Source: DATBVX01 sp963705495 (GTDB taxonomy: Bacteria; Pseudomonadota; Gammaproteobacteria; Steroidobacterales; Steroidobacteraceae). Taken from it: a stretch of 64,000 bases of DNA. The stretch is from contig CAVPJQ010000018.1 of assembly GCA_963705495.1 (NCBI GenBank), positions 31,857-95,856 of the forward strand, given 5' to 3'. The translations under genes and the position numbers were made by a program. Position 1 is the first letter of the stretch. Every line of letters starts with the position of its first letter. The notes under the pieces were generated by a model that saw nothing but the letters and a program-made list of their open reading frames with translations, was not told the origin of the DNA and made no database searches. Positions 32,729 to 40,794 of the stretch are shown here, piece by piece.

Positions 32729-34090
32729 TCAGAGAGCCGACAGTCTGGTTTGCACGAGCCTGGTCGCGAGCGACCAGTCGATCTGATCGACGGTCATCGC
32801 CTTGACCGTCAGCTCGTCGAGAATCTCCTGCTGGATCCTGCCGCGCTCGAGTGCCTCTGTGTACGGAATCTCGTGGTGAAACATCACCATCGAGTAGCGC
32901 GGGATGAATTGCTCCGGGAAGCGCTGCTCAAGCTGCAGTGACAGCTCCTTCTGCAGGACGAACCTCGGATCGCGCACCGAATCACGCATCTCCACATAGT
33001 TCTCGAGCGCCATCTGCGCGATCGCATCGGCGTTGGGCTTGCGCACGCGATCGACACGAGCGAACACCCGGCCCCAGTCCTCGTATCGGTCCAGAACGGC
33101 ATCGATTGCCACGCAGTCCTCGAACGCGCAATTCATGCCCTGGCCGTGAAAGGGCACGATGGCGTGTGCGGCATCGCCGATCAGCAATGCGCGATCGGCG
33201 AACTTCCAGGGCGCCGCGCGCACCGTGACCATGGCCCCGGTGGGGTGCTCGAAGAAGTCCTCAGTGAGATGCGTGATCAGGGCGTGAGCATCTGCGAAGC
33301 GGCGTGCAAAAAACCTCTGCACGGCGTCCGGGCTCGTGAGCGTGGCGAAGCTTTCCGGACCTTGGGCCGGCAGGAACAGCGTGACGGTGAAACTGCCGTC
33401 GATGTTGGGCAGCGCAATCAGCATGTAGCCGCCGCGTGGCCAGATGTGCAGTGCGTTCATTTCCATGCGGTGTCTGCCGTCCGGCCCGGGAGGAATCGTC
33501 AGCTCCTTGTAGCGGTGTGAAAGCAGCTCCTCGCTTGCCTGCGTGCGACCGTCCGCGTGCATCGCGTCGCGCACCGCAGAGCTGGCCCCATCGGCACCGA
33601 TGACGGGCGCTGCCGCAACTTCCTTCACTCGACCGTCGCTTTCATCGAGCAGGCGCAGACGCCCGGAACGAAAATCCAGACCCTGGCAGGTGTGACGGAA
33701 CCGCACCTCAATCGACGCGATACGCTCGAGCTCCGTCAGCAGCAGCTTGTTAAGCTCGGCCCGCGATACGGAATGGATGACCTCGCTATCGTTCTGACCA
33801 TAGCGCTGCAAGGTCGTCCGCCCGTGCTCGTCATGAATCATGCGCCCGCGCATCGGGATCATCAGTGGCCGAACGGCGTCCAGCACGCCGGCGCGCTCCA
33901 GCGCGTGAATGCCGCGATCTGCCAGCGCGAGATTGATCGAACGCCCGGCACTGATGGCTTCGCGGCGCATGTCGGCGCGACGCTCGTACACAGTGACCGG
34001 CAAGCCGCGGCGCGCGAGGAAGATCCCCAGCAGCGAGCCTGCAGGTCCCGCTCCAACAATAGTGGCAGGGGAGAGCTTCACCTGGTTCAC
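32729..34090 (-). CDS. kmo: kynurenine 3-monooxygenase
   Basis: FAD/NADPH aromatic hydroxylase converting L-kynurenine to 3-hydroxykynurenine. The 453-residue protein opens with VGAGPAGSLLGIFLARRGLP (FAD dinucleotide fold) and has VYERRADMRRE. SAGRSINLALADRGIHALE is a kynurenine-monooxygenase signature, and LIGDAAHAIVPFHGQGMNCAFEDC is the second FAD motif. The start is GTG 34090, overlapping the kynU stop codon as GTGA. It is the last gene of the minus-strand kynurenine operon. Length and motifs are complete. Its product feeds KynU, the gene just upstream. Confidence 0.94.
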   Translation of the reverse strand: MNQVKLSPATIVGAGPAGSLLGIFLARRGLPVTVYERRADMRREAISAGRSINLALADRGIHALERAGVLDAVRPLMIPMRGRMIHDEHGRTTLQRYGQNDSEVIHSVSRAELNKLLLTELERIASIEVRFRHTCQGLDFRSGRLRLLDESDGRVKEVAAAPVIGADGASSAVRDAMHADGRTQASEELLSHRYKELTIPPGPDGRHRMEMNALHIWPRGGYMLIALPNIDGSFTVTLFLPAQGPESFATLTSPDAVQRFFARRFADAHALITHLTEDFFEHPTGAMVTVRAAPWKFADRALLIGDAAHAIVPFHGQGMNCAFEDCVAIDAVLDRYEDWGRVFARVDRVRKPNADAIAQMALENYVEMRDSVRDPRFVLQKELSLQLEQRFPEQFIPRYSMVMFHHEIPYTEALERGRIQQEILDELTVKAMTVDQIDWSLATRLVQTRLSAL

Positions 34091-35376
34091 TCCGCGAGGC
34101 TTGCGGCCAGCGCGTCGACGAACTCCCAGACCTCGCTGAAGGTGTTATAGAGCGGCACAGGCGCGACGCGAATGACGTCGGGTTCGCGCCAGTCGCAGAC
34201 GACGTCACGTTTCTCGAGCGCTGCGAACACGCGCTGTCCCGACCGCACGCCCGAGCGCAGGCGCAGCGAAAGCTGGCAGCCACGCTCGGTCGGATCACGT
34301 GGCGTTACGATCTCGATCTCACGGGACAGTCGCTCGCGCACCAGGAATTCGAGGAATCCGGTGAGCAGGCGGGATTTGTCGGTCACGCATCCCATACCGG
34401 CCTCGCGGAACATCGCCAGCGATATCACCAGGGGCGCCATCGACAGGATCGGCGGATTGCTGATCTGCCAGCCTTCCGCGCCAGACATCACCTCGAAGTC
34501 GGGCTGCATGAGGAAGCGCCTGGCCTTGTCGTGTCCCCACCAGCCTGCGAACCGTGGCAGGTCGGACGCCTCGGCGTGCCGCTGATGCACGAAGCAGCCG
34601 GCCACTGCTCCCGGTCCCGCGTTGAGATACTTGTAGGTGCACCAGCATGCGAAGTCGGCGCCCGAATCATGCATGCGCAGCTCGACGTTGCCGGCTGCAT
34701 GCGCCAGATCGAAACCGACTCTTGCCCCCTGTGCGTGCGCAGCCCGCGTAATCCGCGCGAGGTCGAAATTCTGGCCGGTCCGATACTGCACGCCTGGCAG
34801 CATTACCAGCGCAATGCGCGGGCCCTCGCGCGCCAGCAATGCTTCGAGATCCTCATGACGTACGCAGTCCTCGCCGCTGCGCGGCGCCGCTTCGATCAAG
34901 GCCTGCTGCGCGGAATAGCCGTGATGGTTGAGGTGCGACACGACCGCGTAGCGATCGGAAGGGAAGGCGCCTTGCTCGATCAGAATGCAGTGCCGGTCGG
35001 CTGTCGGTCGGTAGAAACTCACCATCATGAGATGCAGGTTCACGGTGAGCGTATTCATGTTCACGACTTCCGCGGGGTTCGCTCCGACGAGGAGCGCGGT
35101 GTCGTTGGTGAGTTGCTCGTGATACGGCAGCCAGGGGCGGCGCGCCTCGAGGTGACCGAGCACCGCGTAGCGCGCCCAGTCTTCGAGTTCCTCGTCGATC
35201 AGGTCGCGCACGCCCTTCGGCTGCAGACCGAGCGAGTTGCCGCAGAAGTAGATCGCGGTGGGTCGGGCGCGTCCCGGGGGCAGATGAAAACGCGCACGAA
35301 AGGCGGCCAGCACGTCGCTGCGATCCAGCGCCTCGGCATGCGCGCGCGAGGCTTCGAAACTCATGTGGCGCGTCAT
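34087..35376 (-). CDS. kynU: kynureninase
   Basis: PLP-dependent hydrolase splitting 3-hydroxykynurenine into 3-hydroxyanthranilate and alanine. The 429-residue protein has IYFCGNSLGLQPKGV, LLVGANPAEVVNMNTLTVNL, FPSDRYAVVSHL, VGFDLAHAAGNVEL with the PLP-pyridine aspartate, and CWCTYKYLNAGPGAVAGCFV with the Schiff-base lysine. SNPPILSMAPL follows. ATG 35376 overlaps the ACMSD stop codon as ATGA. The in-frame extension to 35406 lies inside that gene and was rejected. The gene is part of the six-gene kynurenine operon. Confidence 0.95.
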   Translation of the reverse strand: MTRHMSFEASRAHAEALDRSDVLAAFRARFHLPPGRARPTAIYFCGNSLGLQPKGVRDLIDEELEDWARYAVLGHLEARRPWLPYHEQLTNDTALLVGANPAEVVNMNTLTVNLHLMMVSFYRPTADRHCILIEQGAFPSDRYAVVSHLNHHGYSAQQALIEAAPRSGEDCVRHEDLEALLAREGPRIALVMLPGVQYRTGQNFDLARITRAAHAQGARVGFDLAHAAGNVELRMHDSGADFACWCTYKYLNAGPGAVAGCFVHQRHAEASDLPRFAGWWGHDKARRFLMQPDFEVMSGAEGWQISNPPILSMAPLVISLAMFREAGMGCVTDKSRLLTGFLEFLVRERLSREIEIVTPRDPTERGCQLSLRLRSGVRSGQRVFAALEKRDVVCDWREPDVIRVAPVPLYNTFSEVWEFVDALAASLAE

Positions 35377-36383
35377 TCGAATCTCTTCCGCTCGAGATTC
35401 AGCCATTCGAGCGCTGTGCCGTGCAGGAGACGTGCGACCGTCTCAGCGTCGAGCTGCATCGACTCGATCATCTGGCCCGGATGATCCTCGCCGAGCGGGA
35501 AGGGATAATCGCTCCCGAGCGCGACGCTGCGAGCGCCCATCAGCTTCATCATGTAGAGCAGCAGGTCCGGATCGTGGACCAGTGAATCGACATAGAAACG
35601 CCCGAGATATTCGCGCGGGTTGGTCTGATTGGCGACGGCGACCAGGTCCGGACGGGCATGAAATCCGTGCTCGATGCGGCCGAGCGTCGCTGGGAAGGCG
35701 CCGCCGCCATGCGCGAACGCCACGCGCAGGCGCGGCAGCTTGGCGAACACGCCGCCAAAAATCATGCAGCAGATCGAGAGCGAAGTTTCCGCCGGCATGC
35801 CGACGAGCCACGGCAGCCAGTAGCGCGACATCCGTTCCCGGCCCAGCATGTCCCACGGATGCACGAATATCGCCGCATCGAGATCCTGCGCAGCGGTGAG
35901 GATTTCCACCACACGGGGATCATCGAGATTGCGCCCGTTGACGTGAGATCCGATCTCGATGCCGGGGAGCTTGAGACTGCGCACGCAGCGCTCCAGCTCC
36001 TGGATCGCAAGGTCCGGCTCCTGCATCGGCACCGTGCCGAGCCCGATGAAGCGCGTCGGATATCGATCGACGAGACCCGCGATGTGGTCGTTGAGGAAGC
36101 GGCTCAGGTCGAGCGTGTCGGGCCCGCGCGCCCAGTAGTTGAACATCACCGGCACGGTCGACAGCACCTGCACGTTCACCCCGGTGCGCGCGCAATCCTC
36201 GAAGCGCTTGTCGGCGTCCCAGCTGTTGGCTTCGATGTGGCGGAAAAGCTTGCCTTCCTGGACCATGCGCGCGCAGCCGGGCCCGGTGTGCTCGATCTGC
36301 ACCCAGCCGCCGTAGCCGTAGCGGTCCTGCAGGTTGGGCCAGTTCTCCGGCACCACGTGCGTATGCATGTCGATCTTGAACAT
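35373..36383 (-). CDS. 2-amino-3-carboxymuconate-6-semialdehyde decarboxylase (ACMSD)
   Basis: Zinc amidohydrolase-superfamily decarboxylase that converts ACMS to 2-aminomuconate semialdehyde, diverting the ring-cleavage product away from quinolinate. The 336-residue protein has DMHTHVVPENWP (HxH metal ligands), FVHPWDMLGRERMSRYWLPW (third histidine), VAFAHGGGAFPATLGR and ALGSDYPFPLGEDHPG (metal aspartate). These match ACMSD/NbaD closely. It lies 164 bases after the 3-hydroxyanthranilate dioxygenase gene, a gap filled by the palindrome at 36427-36529, and overlaps kynU by four bases. All catalytic residues are present. Confidence 0.94.
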   Translation of the reverse strand: MFKIDMHTHVVPENWPNLQDRYGYGGWVQIEHTGPGCARMVQEGKLFRHIEANSWDADKRFEDCARTGVNVQVLSTVPVMFNYWARGPDTLDLSRFLNDHIAGLVDRYPTRFIGLGTVPMQEPDLAIQELERCVRSLKLPGIEIGSHVNGRNLDDPRVVEILTAAQDLDAAIFVHPWDMLGRERMSRYWLPWLVGMPAETSLSICCMIFGGVFAKLPRLRVAFAHGGGAFPATLGRIEHGFHARPDLVAVANQTNPREYLGRFYVDSLVHDPDLLLYMMKLMGARSVALGSDYPFPLGEDHPGQMIESMQLDAETVARLLHGTALEWLNLERKRFE

Positions 36384-36426
36384 GGCGCGCCCGCGCTAAC
36401 CCTGGAACGGCGGCAGCCGGCGGTGA

Positions 36427-36529
36427 CTCGATCGGGTGGGTCCTTTCGAGACCGTGAAAAACAGGACGTTTTTCACGGAGCCTACAGGGACGTATTTACG
36501 GCGTTCTCGAAAGGACCCACCCGATCGAG
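36427..36529. repeat. nested palindrome with perfect 25-bp arms inside the kynurenine operon
   Basis: Bases 36427-36451 and 36505-36529 are exact reverse complements (arm begins CTCGATCGGGTGGGTCC). Inside, CCGTGAAAAAC (36452-36462) pairs with GTTTTTCACGG (36468-36478) around a 5-base loop, giving an outer stem plus an inner 11-bp hairpin. The rest (36479-36504) contains CGTA-TT-TACG. The element begins 18 bases past the dioxygenase stop codon and ends 43 bases before the ACMSD start. It has the look of a dispersed intergenic repeat and could stabilise, process or attenuate the operon mRNA. Confidence 0.85.
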
Positions 36530-36547
36530 GCGCCGCCAGCAAGCCGT

Positions 36548-37075
36548 TCATAAGGGCGCTCGCTTGGGCGGCTGCATCACGGTGCCGCAGTGCTTGCAGG
36601 TGCGCTTTTCCAGGCTTGCGAAGAAGCGCTCGAACACCGGCGCCAGCTCCGTCTCGATGTTCTTGAGCTCGAAGTATTCCGAGTAGAGCTCGCTGCTGCA
36701 GTTCTCGCAGTACCAGAGGAAGCCGTCCCGCTCGCCCGGGCGGCGCTGGCGCTCCACCACCAGCCCCACGGTGTTGGCGAAGCGTTGCGGGGAGTGAGGC
36801 ACGTGCGGCGGCAGTAGCAGAACCTCGCCCTCGCGGATCGTGACGTCGACCGCGCGCCCGTCCTGCATGGTCTTCAACACCATGTCGCCCTCGAGCTGGT
36901 AGAAGAACTCCTCGCCCGGATCGTCGTGAAAATCCTTGCGCGAATTCGGGCCGCCGACCGCCATGATGATCATTTCCGCATCCTTGAACACCTGCTTGTT
37001 GCCGACCGGCGGCTTGAGCAGCTGGCGGTTCTCATCGATCCAGCGCTGCAGATTGAAGGCTTGAATGGGTCGCAT
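36548..37075 (-). CDS. nbaC: 3-hydroxyanthranilate 3,4-dioxygenase
   Basis: Fe(II) cupin dioxygenase opening the ring of 3-hydroxyanthranilate to ACMS. The 175-residue protein has the metal site in RKDFHDDPGEEFFYQLEGDM (His and Glu) and LLPPHVPHSPQRF (second His). The bacterial-type C-terminal rubredoxin-like iron site has two CxxC motifs, WYCENCSS and CKHCGTV. Length matches bacterial enzymes (about 174). It is six bases downstream of the RidA-family deaminase gene. Its product goes to ACMSD, encoded next in the operon beyond the palindrome. The symbol nbaC is used for the equivalent gene of nitrobenzoate/kynurenine clusters. Confidence 0.95.
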   Translation of the reverse strand: MRPIQAFNLQRWIDENRQLLKPPVGNKQVFKDAEMIIMAVGGPNSRKDFHDDPGEEFFYQLEGDMVLKTMQDGRAVDVTIREGEVLLLPPHVPHSPQRFANTVGLVVERQRRPGERDGFLWYCENCSSELYSEYFELKNIETELAPVFERFFASLEKRTCKHCGTVMQPPKRAPL

Positions 37076-37081
37076 GACGGT

Positions 37082-37504
37082 TCACTCCGGGAGCGTAGCG
37101 ATGCATTTGAGCTCGATCGCGATCGGGCCCGGCAGGCGTGCAACGCCAATGGTGGTTCGGCAGGGGCGAACGCCGGCGAAATACTCGGTGTAGATTCGAT
37201 TGTAGGTTGCGAAATCGCGTTCCAGATCGGTCAGGAACACTGTCACGTCGACCAGTCGCTCCCAGCTCGAGCCCGCGTCCTCGAGAATGATGCGCACGTT
37301 GTCGAACACCGCACGGCATTGTGCCTCGATGTCATAGCGGAGCACGCGGCCCGATGAGTCCAGCTCGACACCGGCAACTGCCTTCTCGCCGCGCTTGCGC
37401 GGCCCCATGCCCGAAATGAACAGCAGACTTCCCACACGACGCGCGTGCGGGTATGGGCCGAGCGCTTCAGGCGCGCGCGACGAAAGAATGATTTCCGATG
37501 TCAT
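37082..37504 (-). CDS. RidA/YjgF-family 2-aminomuconate deaminase
   Basis: A 140-residue RidA-family protein with LGPYPHARRVGSLLFISGMG at the N-terminus, DVTVFLTDLERDFATYN in the middle and the family arginine in RPCRTTIGVARLPGPIAIEL. In kynurenine and 2-nitrobenzoate clusters the RidA homologue (NbaF/AmnD-type) hydrolyses 2-aminomuconate to 4-oxalocrotonate and ammonia. Its placement between the dehydrogenase and dioxygenase genes supports that role over generic enamine deamination, though sequence alone does not prove it. It lies eleven bases after the dehydrogenase gene and six before the dioxygenase. Confidence 0.87.
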   Translation of the reverse strand: MTSEIILSSRAPEALGPYPHARRVGSLLFISGMGPRKRGEKAVAGVELDSSGRVLRYDIEAQCRAVFDNVRIILEDAGSSWERLVDVTVFLTDLERDFATYNRIYTEYFAGVRPCRTTIGVARLPGPIAIELKCIATLPE

Positions 37505-37515
37505 GGCGGGAGCTT

Positions 37516-38961
37516 TCAGTACTTGATACAGACATTGCGCGGCTCGGTGAAGAAACGCATGGCTTCAAAACCGCCCTCGCGACCGAGGCCGGAGTGCTTG
37601 ACCCCTCCCATTGGTGTGCGCAGGTCCCGCAGCATCCAGGTATTCACCCAGACCAGCCCTGATTCCAGGCGCGCCGCCACGCGGTGACAGCGTTCGATAT
37701 CGCGGCTCCAGATCGAGGCCGCGAGTCCGTACGGCGTGCCGTTCGCGATGCGCAGCGCATCGGCCTCGTCGCCGAAGGATTGCAGCGTCGCGACCGGACC
37801 GAAGATCTCCTCCTGGTTGGCCGCGCATTCCGGTCTCAGGCCGTCGATGACCGTGGGCTCGTGGAACCAGCCCTTGCGACAGCGCGCCGTGTCCACGGTC
37901 GTGCTTTGGCCACCGCAAAGAATCTGACCACCATCGGCGCGCGCCTGTTCGACTGCCGCGGTCACCTTGTGCAGATGAGCCTCGGAGACGATTGCGCCCT
38001 GGTCGGTGTCGGATTCCAGCGGGTCTCCTACCCGCAAGCGCTCCACGCGCTCCACGAGTGCCTCGCGAAAGCGCGCGTAGATCGTGTGCTCGATGAGCAC
38101 GCGCGAGCCACACAGGCAGATCTCACCCTGGTTCGTAAACGCCGCACGAACGGCACCTTCCACCGCACGCTCGAAATCGCAATCGCCGAACACCAGCGTT
38201 GGATTCTTGCCGCCAAGCTCGAGCGCGAGCTTCTTGAACTGCATCGCGCCGGCTGCAGCGATGGCCCGTCCGGTGGCGGTACCGCCGGTGAACGAGATGG
38301 CACGCACTTCCGGGTGTGCCACGATCGCCTGGCCCACGTCGCGACCCGCGCCATGGAGCACATTGAGGACCCCGTCGGGCAGCTTTGCCTCGATGCACCG
38401 TTCTGCAAGCAGTGAAGCGGTGAGCGGTGTGATCTCAGAAGGCTTGGCGATGACGCAATTGCCGGCGGCGAGGGCGGGAGCGATCTTCCACGTGAGCAGA
38501 TACAGAGGCAGGTTCCAGGGCGAGATTCCAGCCACGACGCCGTGCGGTTGGCGCAGCGTGTAGTTGATGGCGCCCACTTCCATGGCGTGCGCTTCGCTCG
38601 CGAACTGAGTCGCAGCGCCGGCGAAGAAGCGCAGATTGGCGATGGCGCGGGGGATGTCGAGCGCGCGCGCCAGGCTCAGCGGCTTACCCGTGTCCTGCGA
38701 TTCAGCGCGCGCAAAGGTGTCGAAATCGCGTTCGATCAGATCCGCGATCCGATTGAGCCAGGCAGCGCGCTCGGCACCCGGCAGGTCACGCCAGGCGGCG
38801 AACGCGCCGCGCGCAGCTTGCACGGCTTGCTGCACATCGCCCGAGTCTGACTCGGGAGCGCGCGCATAGACCTGGCCGGTCGCGGGTTCGTACACATCGA
38901 ACCAGCGTCCCGATCGGGACGGCTGGGTGTGGCCCCCGACATAGTTGAATAGATCGAGCAT
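37516..38961 (-). CDS. 2-aminomuconic-6-semialdehyde dehydrogenase (ALDH superfamily)
   Basis: NAD-dependent aldehyde dehydrogenase, 481 residues. It has GISPWNLPLYLLTWKIAPAL, the cofactor site FTGGTATGRAI, KKLALELGGKNPTLVF with the general-base glutamate, FTNQGEICLCGSRVLIE with the catalytic cysteine, and EEIFGPVATLQSF. It closely fits the HMSD/AMSD group (NbaE/AmnC, 2-hydroxymuconate semialdehyde dehydrogenase). It oxidises 2-aminomuconate semialdehyde made by ACMSD. It is the first gene of the minus-strand operon; a perfect TATAAT lies at 38991-38986, about 25 bases before the ATG. The operon role favours aminomuconate over hydroxymuconate semialdehyde. Confidence 0.92.
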   Translation of the reverse strand: MLDLFNYVGGHTQPSRSGRWFDVYEPATGQVYARAPESDSGDVQQAVQAARGAFAAWRDLPGAERAAWLNRIADLIERDFDTFARAESQDTGKPLSLARALDIPRAIANLRFFAGAATQFASEAHAMEVGAINYTLRQPHGVVAGISPWNLPLYLLTWKIAPALAAGNCVIAKPSEITPLTASLLAERCIEAKLPDGVLNVLHGAGRDVGQAIVAHPEVRAISFTGGTATGRAIAAAGAMQFKKLALELGGKNPTLVFGDCDFERAVEGAVRAAFTNQGEICLCGSRVLIEHTIYARFREALVERVERLRVGDPLESDTDQGAIVSEAHLHKVTAAVEQARADGGQILCGGQSTTVDTARCRKGWFHEPTVIDGLRPECAANQEEIFGPVATLQSFGDEADALRIANGTPYGLAASIWSRDIERCHRVAARLESGLVWVNTWMLRDLRTPMGGVKHSGLGREGGFEAMRFFTEPRNVCIKY

Positions 38962-38985
38962 GGCGTGTGCAGTCGGAATCTCGAC

Positions 38986-38991
38986 ATTATA
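38986..38991 (-). promoter_or_regulatory. -10 element of the kynurenine operon promoter
   Basis: The minus strand reads TATAAT at 38991-38986, a perfect -10 hexamer 25 bases upstream of the first gene's ATG (38961). No good -35 hexamer lies 16-18 bases further upstream, so an activator may be needed. This would be the single promoter for the six catabolic genes. Confidence 0.5.
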
Positions 38992-39029
38992 GACGCGCCT
39001 TCACGACAACCGGCGCGCGGACCGCTTTT

Positions 39030-39863
39030 CTAGTCTTGGTCCGGCCTCTGGTGCGCGCGACAGCGCAGGCGCACCGGGGCGCGAATCTCATCCAGGCGAA
39101 TGGCGCAAAGGCTCCCACCCCACACGCAGCCAGCATCGATGGCCAGGACGTTGTGGCGGTCGTAATAGCCGAGCGTCGACCAATGTCCGCATACGATGCG
39201 CGCATTGCGGCTAGCGCGGCCGGGCACCTTGAACCACGGTAGCCAGGGCGCGCCCACGTCGCGGGGCGCATCCTTGAGTTGCAGATTGATGCGACCCCTG
39301 GCATCGCAGTAACGCAGGCGCGTGAAGCAGTTCACCATGAACCGTAGCCGATCATAGCCGGTGAGTGTCTCGCTCCATTTGTCGGGTCGGTTGCCATACA
39401 TGTGCGCGAACAGGCCGGCCGCGTTGTCGCGCAGGGCTTTGTGGACCTCCACAGCAGCCGCGCCGGCCAATGACAGGTCCCACTGGGGCGGCAAGCCCGC
39501 ATGCACCATCGCGAGATCGAGGTCTGCGTCGTGATGAAAGAGCGGGCGAAGGATCAGCCATTCGAGCAAGCGATTGCGATCCCGCGCGTTGAGCACTGCA
39601 TCGAGCGTGTCCCCATCGCGCAGGCGCCGGCGGCGGCTGTGAACCACGGCGAGCAGGTGCAGGTCATGGTTACCGAGGACGACGACAGCATTGTCGCGCA
39701 GGGCGTATACGCGTCGCAGCGCCTGCAGAGAGCGCGGGCCACGGTTGACGATATCGCCCACGAACCACAGCCGATCGCGATCGGGGCGGAAACGGATGCG
39801 CTGCAGAAGTTCGCCCAGCTCCTCGTCACATCCCTGGACGTCGCCAATGGCGTAGACAGCCAT
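39030..39863 (-). CDS. apaH: symmetrical bis(5'-nucleosyl)-tetraphosphatase
   Basis: Hydrolyses Ap4A to two ADP and can decap NpnN-capped RNAs in E. coli. The 277-residue metallophosphatase has all five signature blocks: AIGDVQGCDEELGELL, LWFVGDIVNRGPRSL, VVLGNHDLHLLAV, MVHAGLPPQWDL and ARIVCGHWSTLGYY, then LAIDAGCVWGGSL. It is the last gene of the lptD-surA-pdxA-rsmA-usp-apaG-apaH series read leftward, 14 bases after apaG. The order matches E. coli apart from the inserted stress-protein gene. Confidence 0.95.
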   Translation of the reverse strand: MAVYAIGDVQGCDEELGELLQRIRFRPDRDRLWFVGDIVNRGPRSLQALRRVYALRDNAVVVLGNHDLHLLAVVHSRRRRLRDGDTLDAVLNARDRNRLLEWLILRPLFHHDADLDLAMVHAGLPPQWDLSLAGAAAVEVHKALRDNAAGLFAHMYGNRPDKWSETLTGYDRLRFMVNCFTRLRYCDARGRINLQLKDAPRDVGAPWLPWFKVPGRASRNARIVCGHWSTLGYYDRHNVLAIDAGCVWGGSLCAIRLDEIRAPVRLRCRAHQRPDQD

Positions 39864-39877
39864 TAGGAGTCGATCTC

Positions 39878-40279
39878 CTAGTGGAGCACTCCGGGCATTG
39901 CTAGCGTGAATGGCGCGATGGGCGCGTCGAATTGCTGCCCGTCGTCCGCGACCATCTGGTAGGTGCCTTGCATGGCGCCGACCGGCGTCTCGATGATGGC
40001 GCCGCTGGAGTACCGGAAGCCCTGGCCGGGTTTCAGATACGGCTGCTCACCCACCACGCCGTCGCCGCGAACTTCCTGCACCTTGCCGTTGGCGTCGGTG
40101 ATGATCCAGTGACGCGTCATCAGGCGCGCGGGCACCAGCCCTTCGTTGCGGATCGTGATGGTGTAGGCAAATACGAAGCGTCGCTCGCGCGGATCCGACT
40201 GCTCATCGACGAAATTGGTCTCGACGTCGACGCGGATCGCGTGGCGTGTCTTCTCGCGGCTGGAGCCCGTAGAGGTCAT
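39878..40279 (-). CDS. apaG: ApaG (Co2+/Mg2+ efflux-associated protein)
   Basis: A 133-residue single-domain beta-sandwich (DUF525) protein. Landmarks: IRVDVETNFVDEQSDPRERR, VFAYTITIRNEGLVPARLM, TRHWIITDANGKVQEVRGDG, VVGEQPYLKPGQGFRYSSG and IETPVGAMQGTYQMV. The biochemical function is uncertain; it is linked to cobalt resistance in Salmonella. ATG 40279 fits the family start, while the longer frame would extend into the stress-protein gene. It sits between the usp gene and apaH as part of the conserved rsmA-apaG-apaH neighbourhood. Confidence 0.94.
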   Translation of the reverse strand: MTSTGSSREKTRHAIRVDVETNFVDEQSDPRERRFVFAYTITIRNEGLVPARLMTRHWIITDANGKVQEVRGDGVVGEQPYLKPGQGFRYSSGAIIETPVGAMQGTYQMVADDGQQFDAPIAPFTLAMPGVLH

Positions 40280-40308
40280 GGGGCGAGTGTACCGGAAATG
40301 ATCGCGGG

Positions 40309-40740
40309 CTAGTGCAGGCGAACCGCGAGTACATCGCATGGGGATGCGTGTAGTACTGTGTCCTCGGTGAAATTCAGCAGGATTGCGAGCCCGTGGCGCT
40401 CCCGGCTGCCGAGCACGATGAGATCGACCTGCTGTTCCTGTGCCACACGGATGATCTCCGCTTTTATGTTACCTGCCTCCACGAAGCATTCGCTCCTACC
40501 CAGGCCGAGGGAGCCGGCGAGTTCCTTCAGCCGCACGCGTGCGCGCTCGATGAGTTCCTCTTCGATCTGTACCGCGGGCAACAACGTTTCGCCCATCGGC
40601 TCCACCGGCACGTATTCGACCACGTGCAGCAACTGGATGGTGGATTGATCGGAGGCCGCGATAGCCTTGGCCCGCTCGCCGACGACCTCACTGTCCTCGG
40701 TGAGATCCACGACGAGGAGAATCTTGCGGTATGGGTGCAT
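40309..40740 (-). CDS. universal stress protein (UspA family)
   Basis: A 143-residue USP-fold protein: KILLVVDLTEDSEVVGERAK at the first strand, LLHVVEYVPVEP, then VDLIVLGSRERHGLAILLNF and DTVLHASPCDVLAVRLH at the end. The ATP-binding G-2x-G-9x-G(S/T) motif is incomplete (GSRERHGLAILLNFTEDT lacks the GS pair), placing it with UspA-type members that do not bind ATP strongly. It lies between rsmA and apaG, which are adjacent in E. coli, so it appears to be a lineage-specific insertion. It may have its own promoter in the 54-base gap before it; I see no clear hexamers there. Confidence 0.9.
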   Translation of the reverse strand: MHPYRKILLVVDLTEDSEVVGERAKAIAASDQSTIQLLHVVEYVPVEPMGETLLPAVQIEEELIERARVRLKELAGSLGLGRSECFVEAGNIKAEIIRVAQEQQVDLIVLGSRERHGLAILLNFTEDTVLHASPCDVLAVRLH

Positions 40741-40794
40741 GACGGCCTCCGGCGCTGGAGGACCCGATTATAGCGGGGACCCGCCGGCGGTTTC

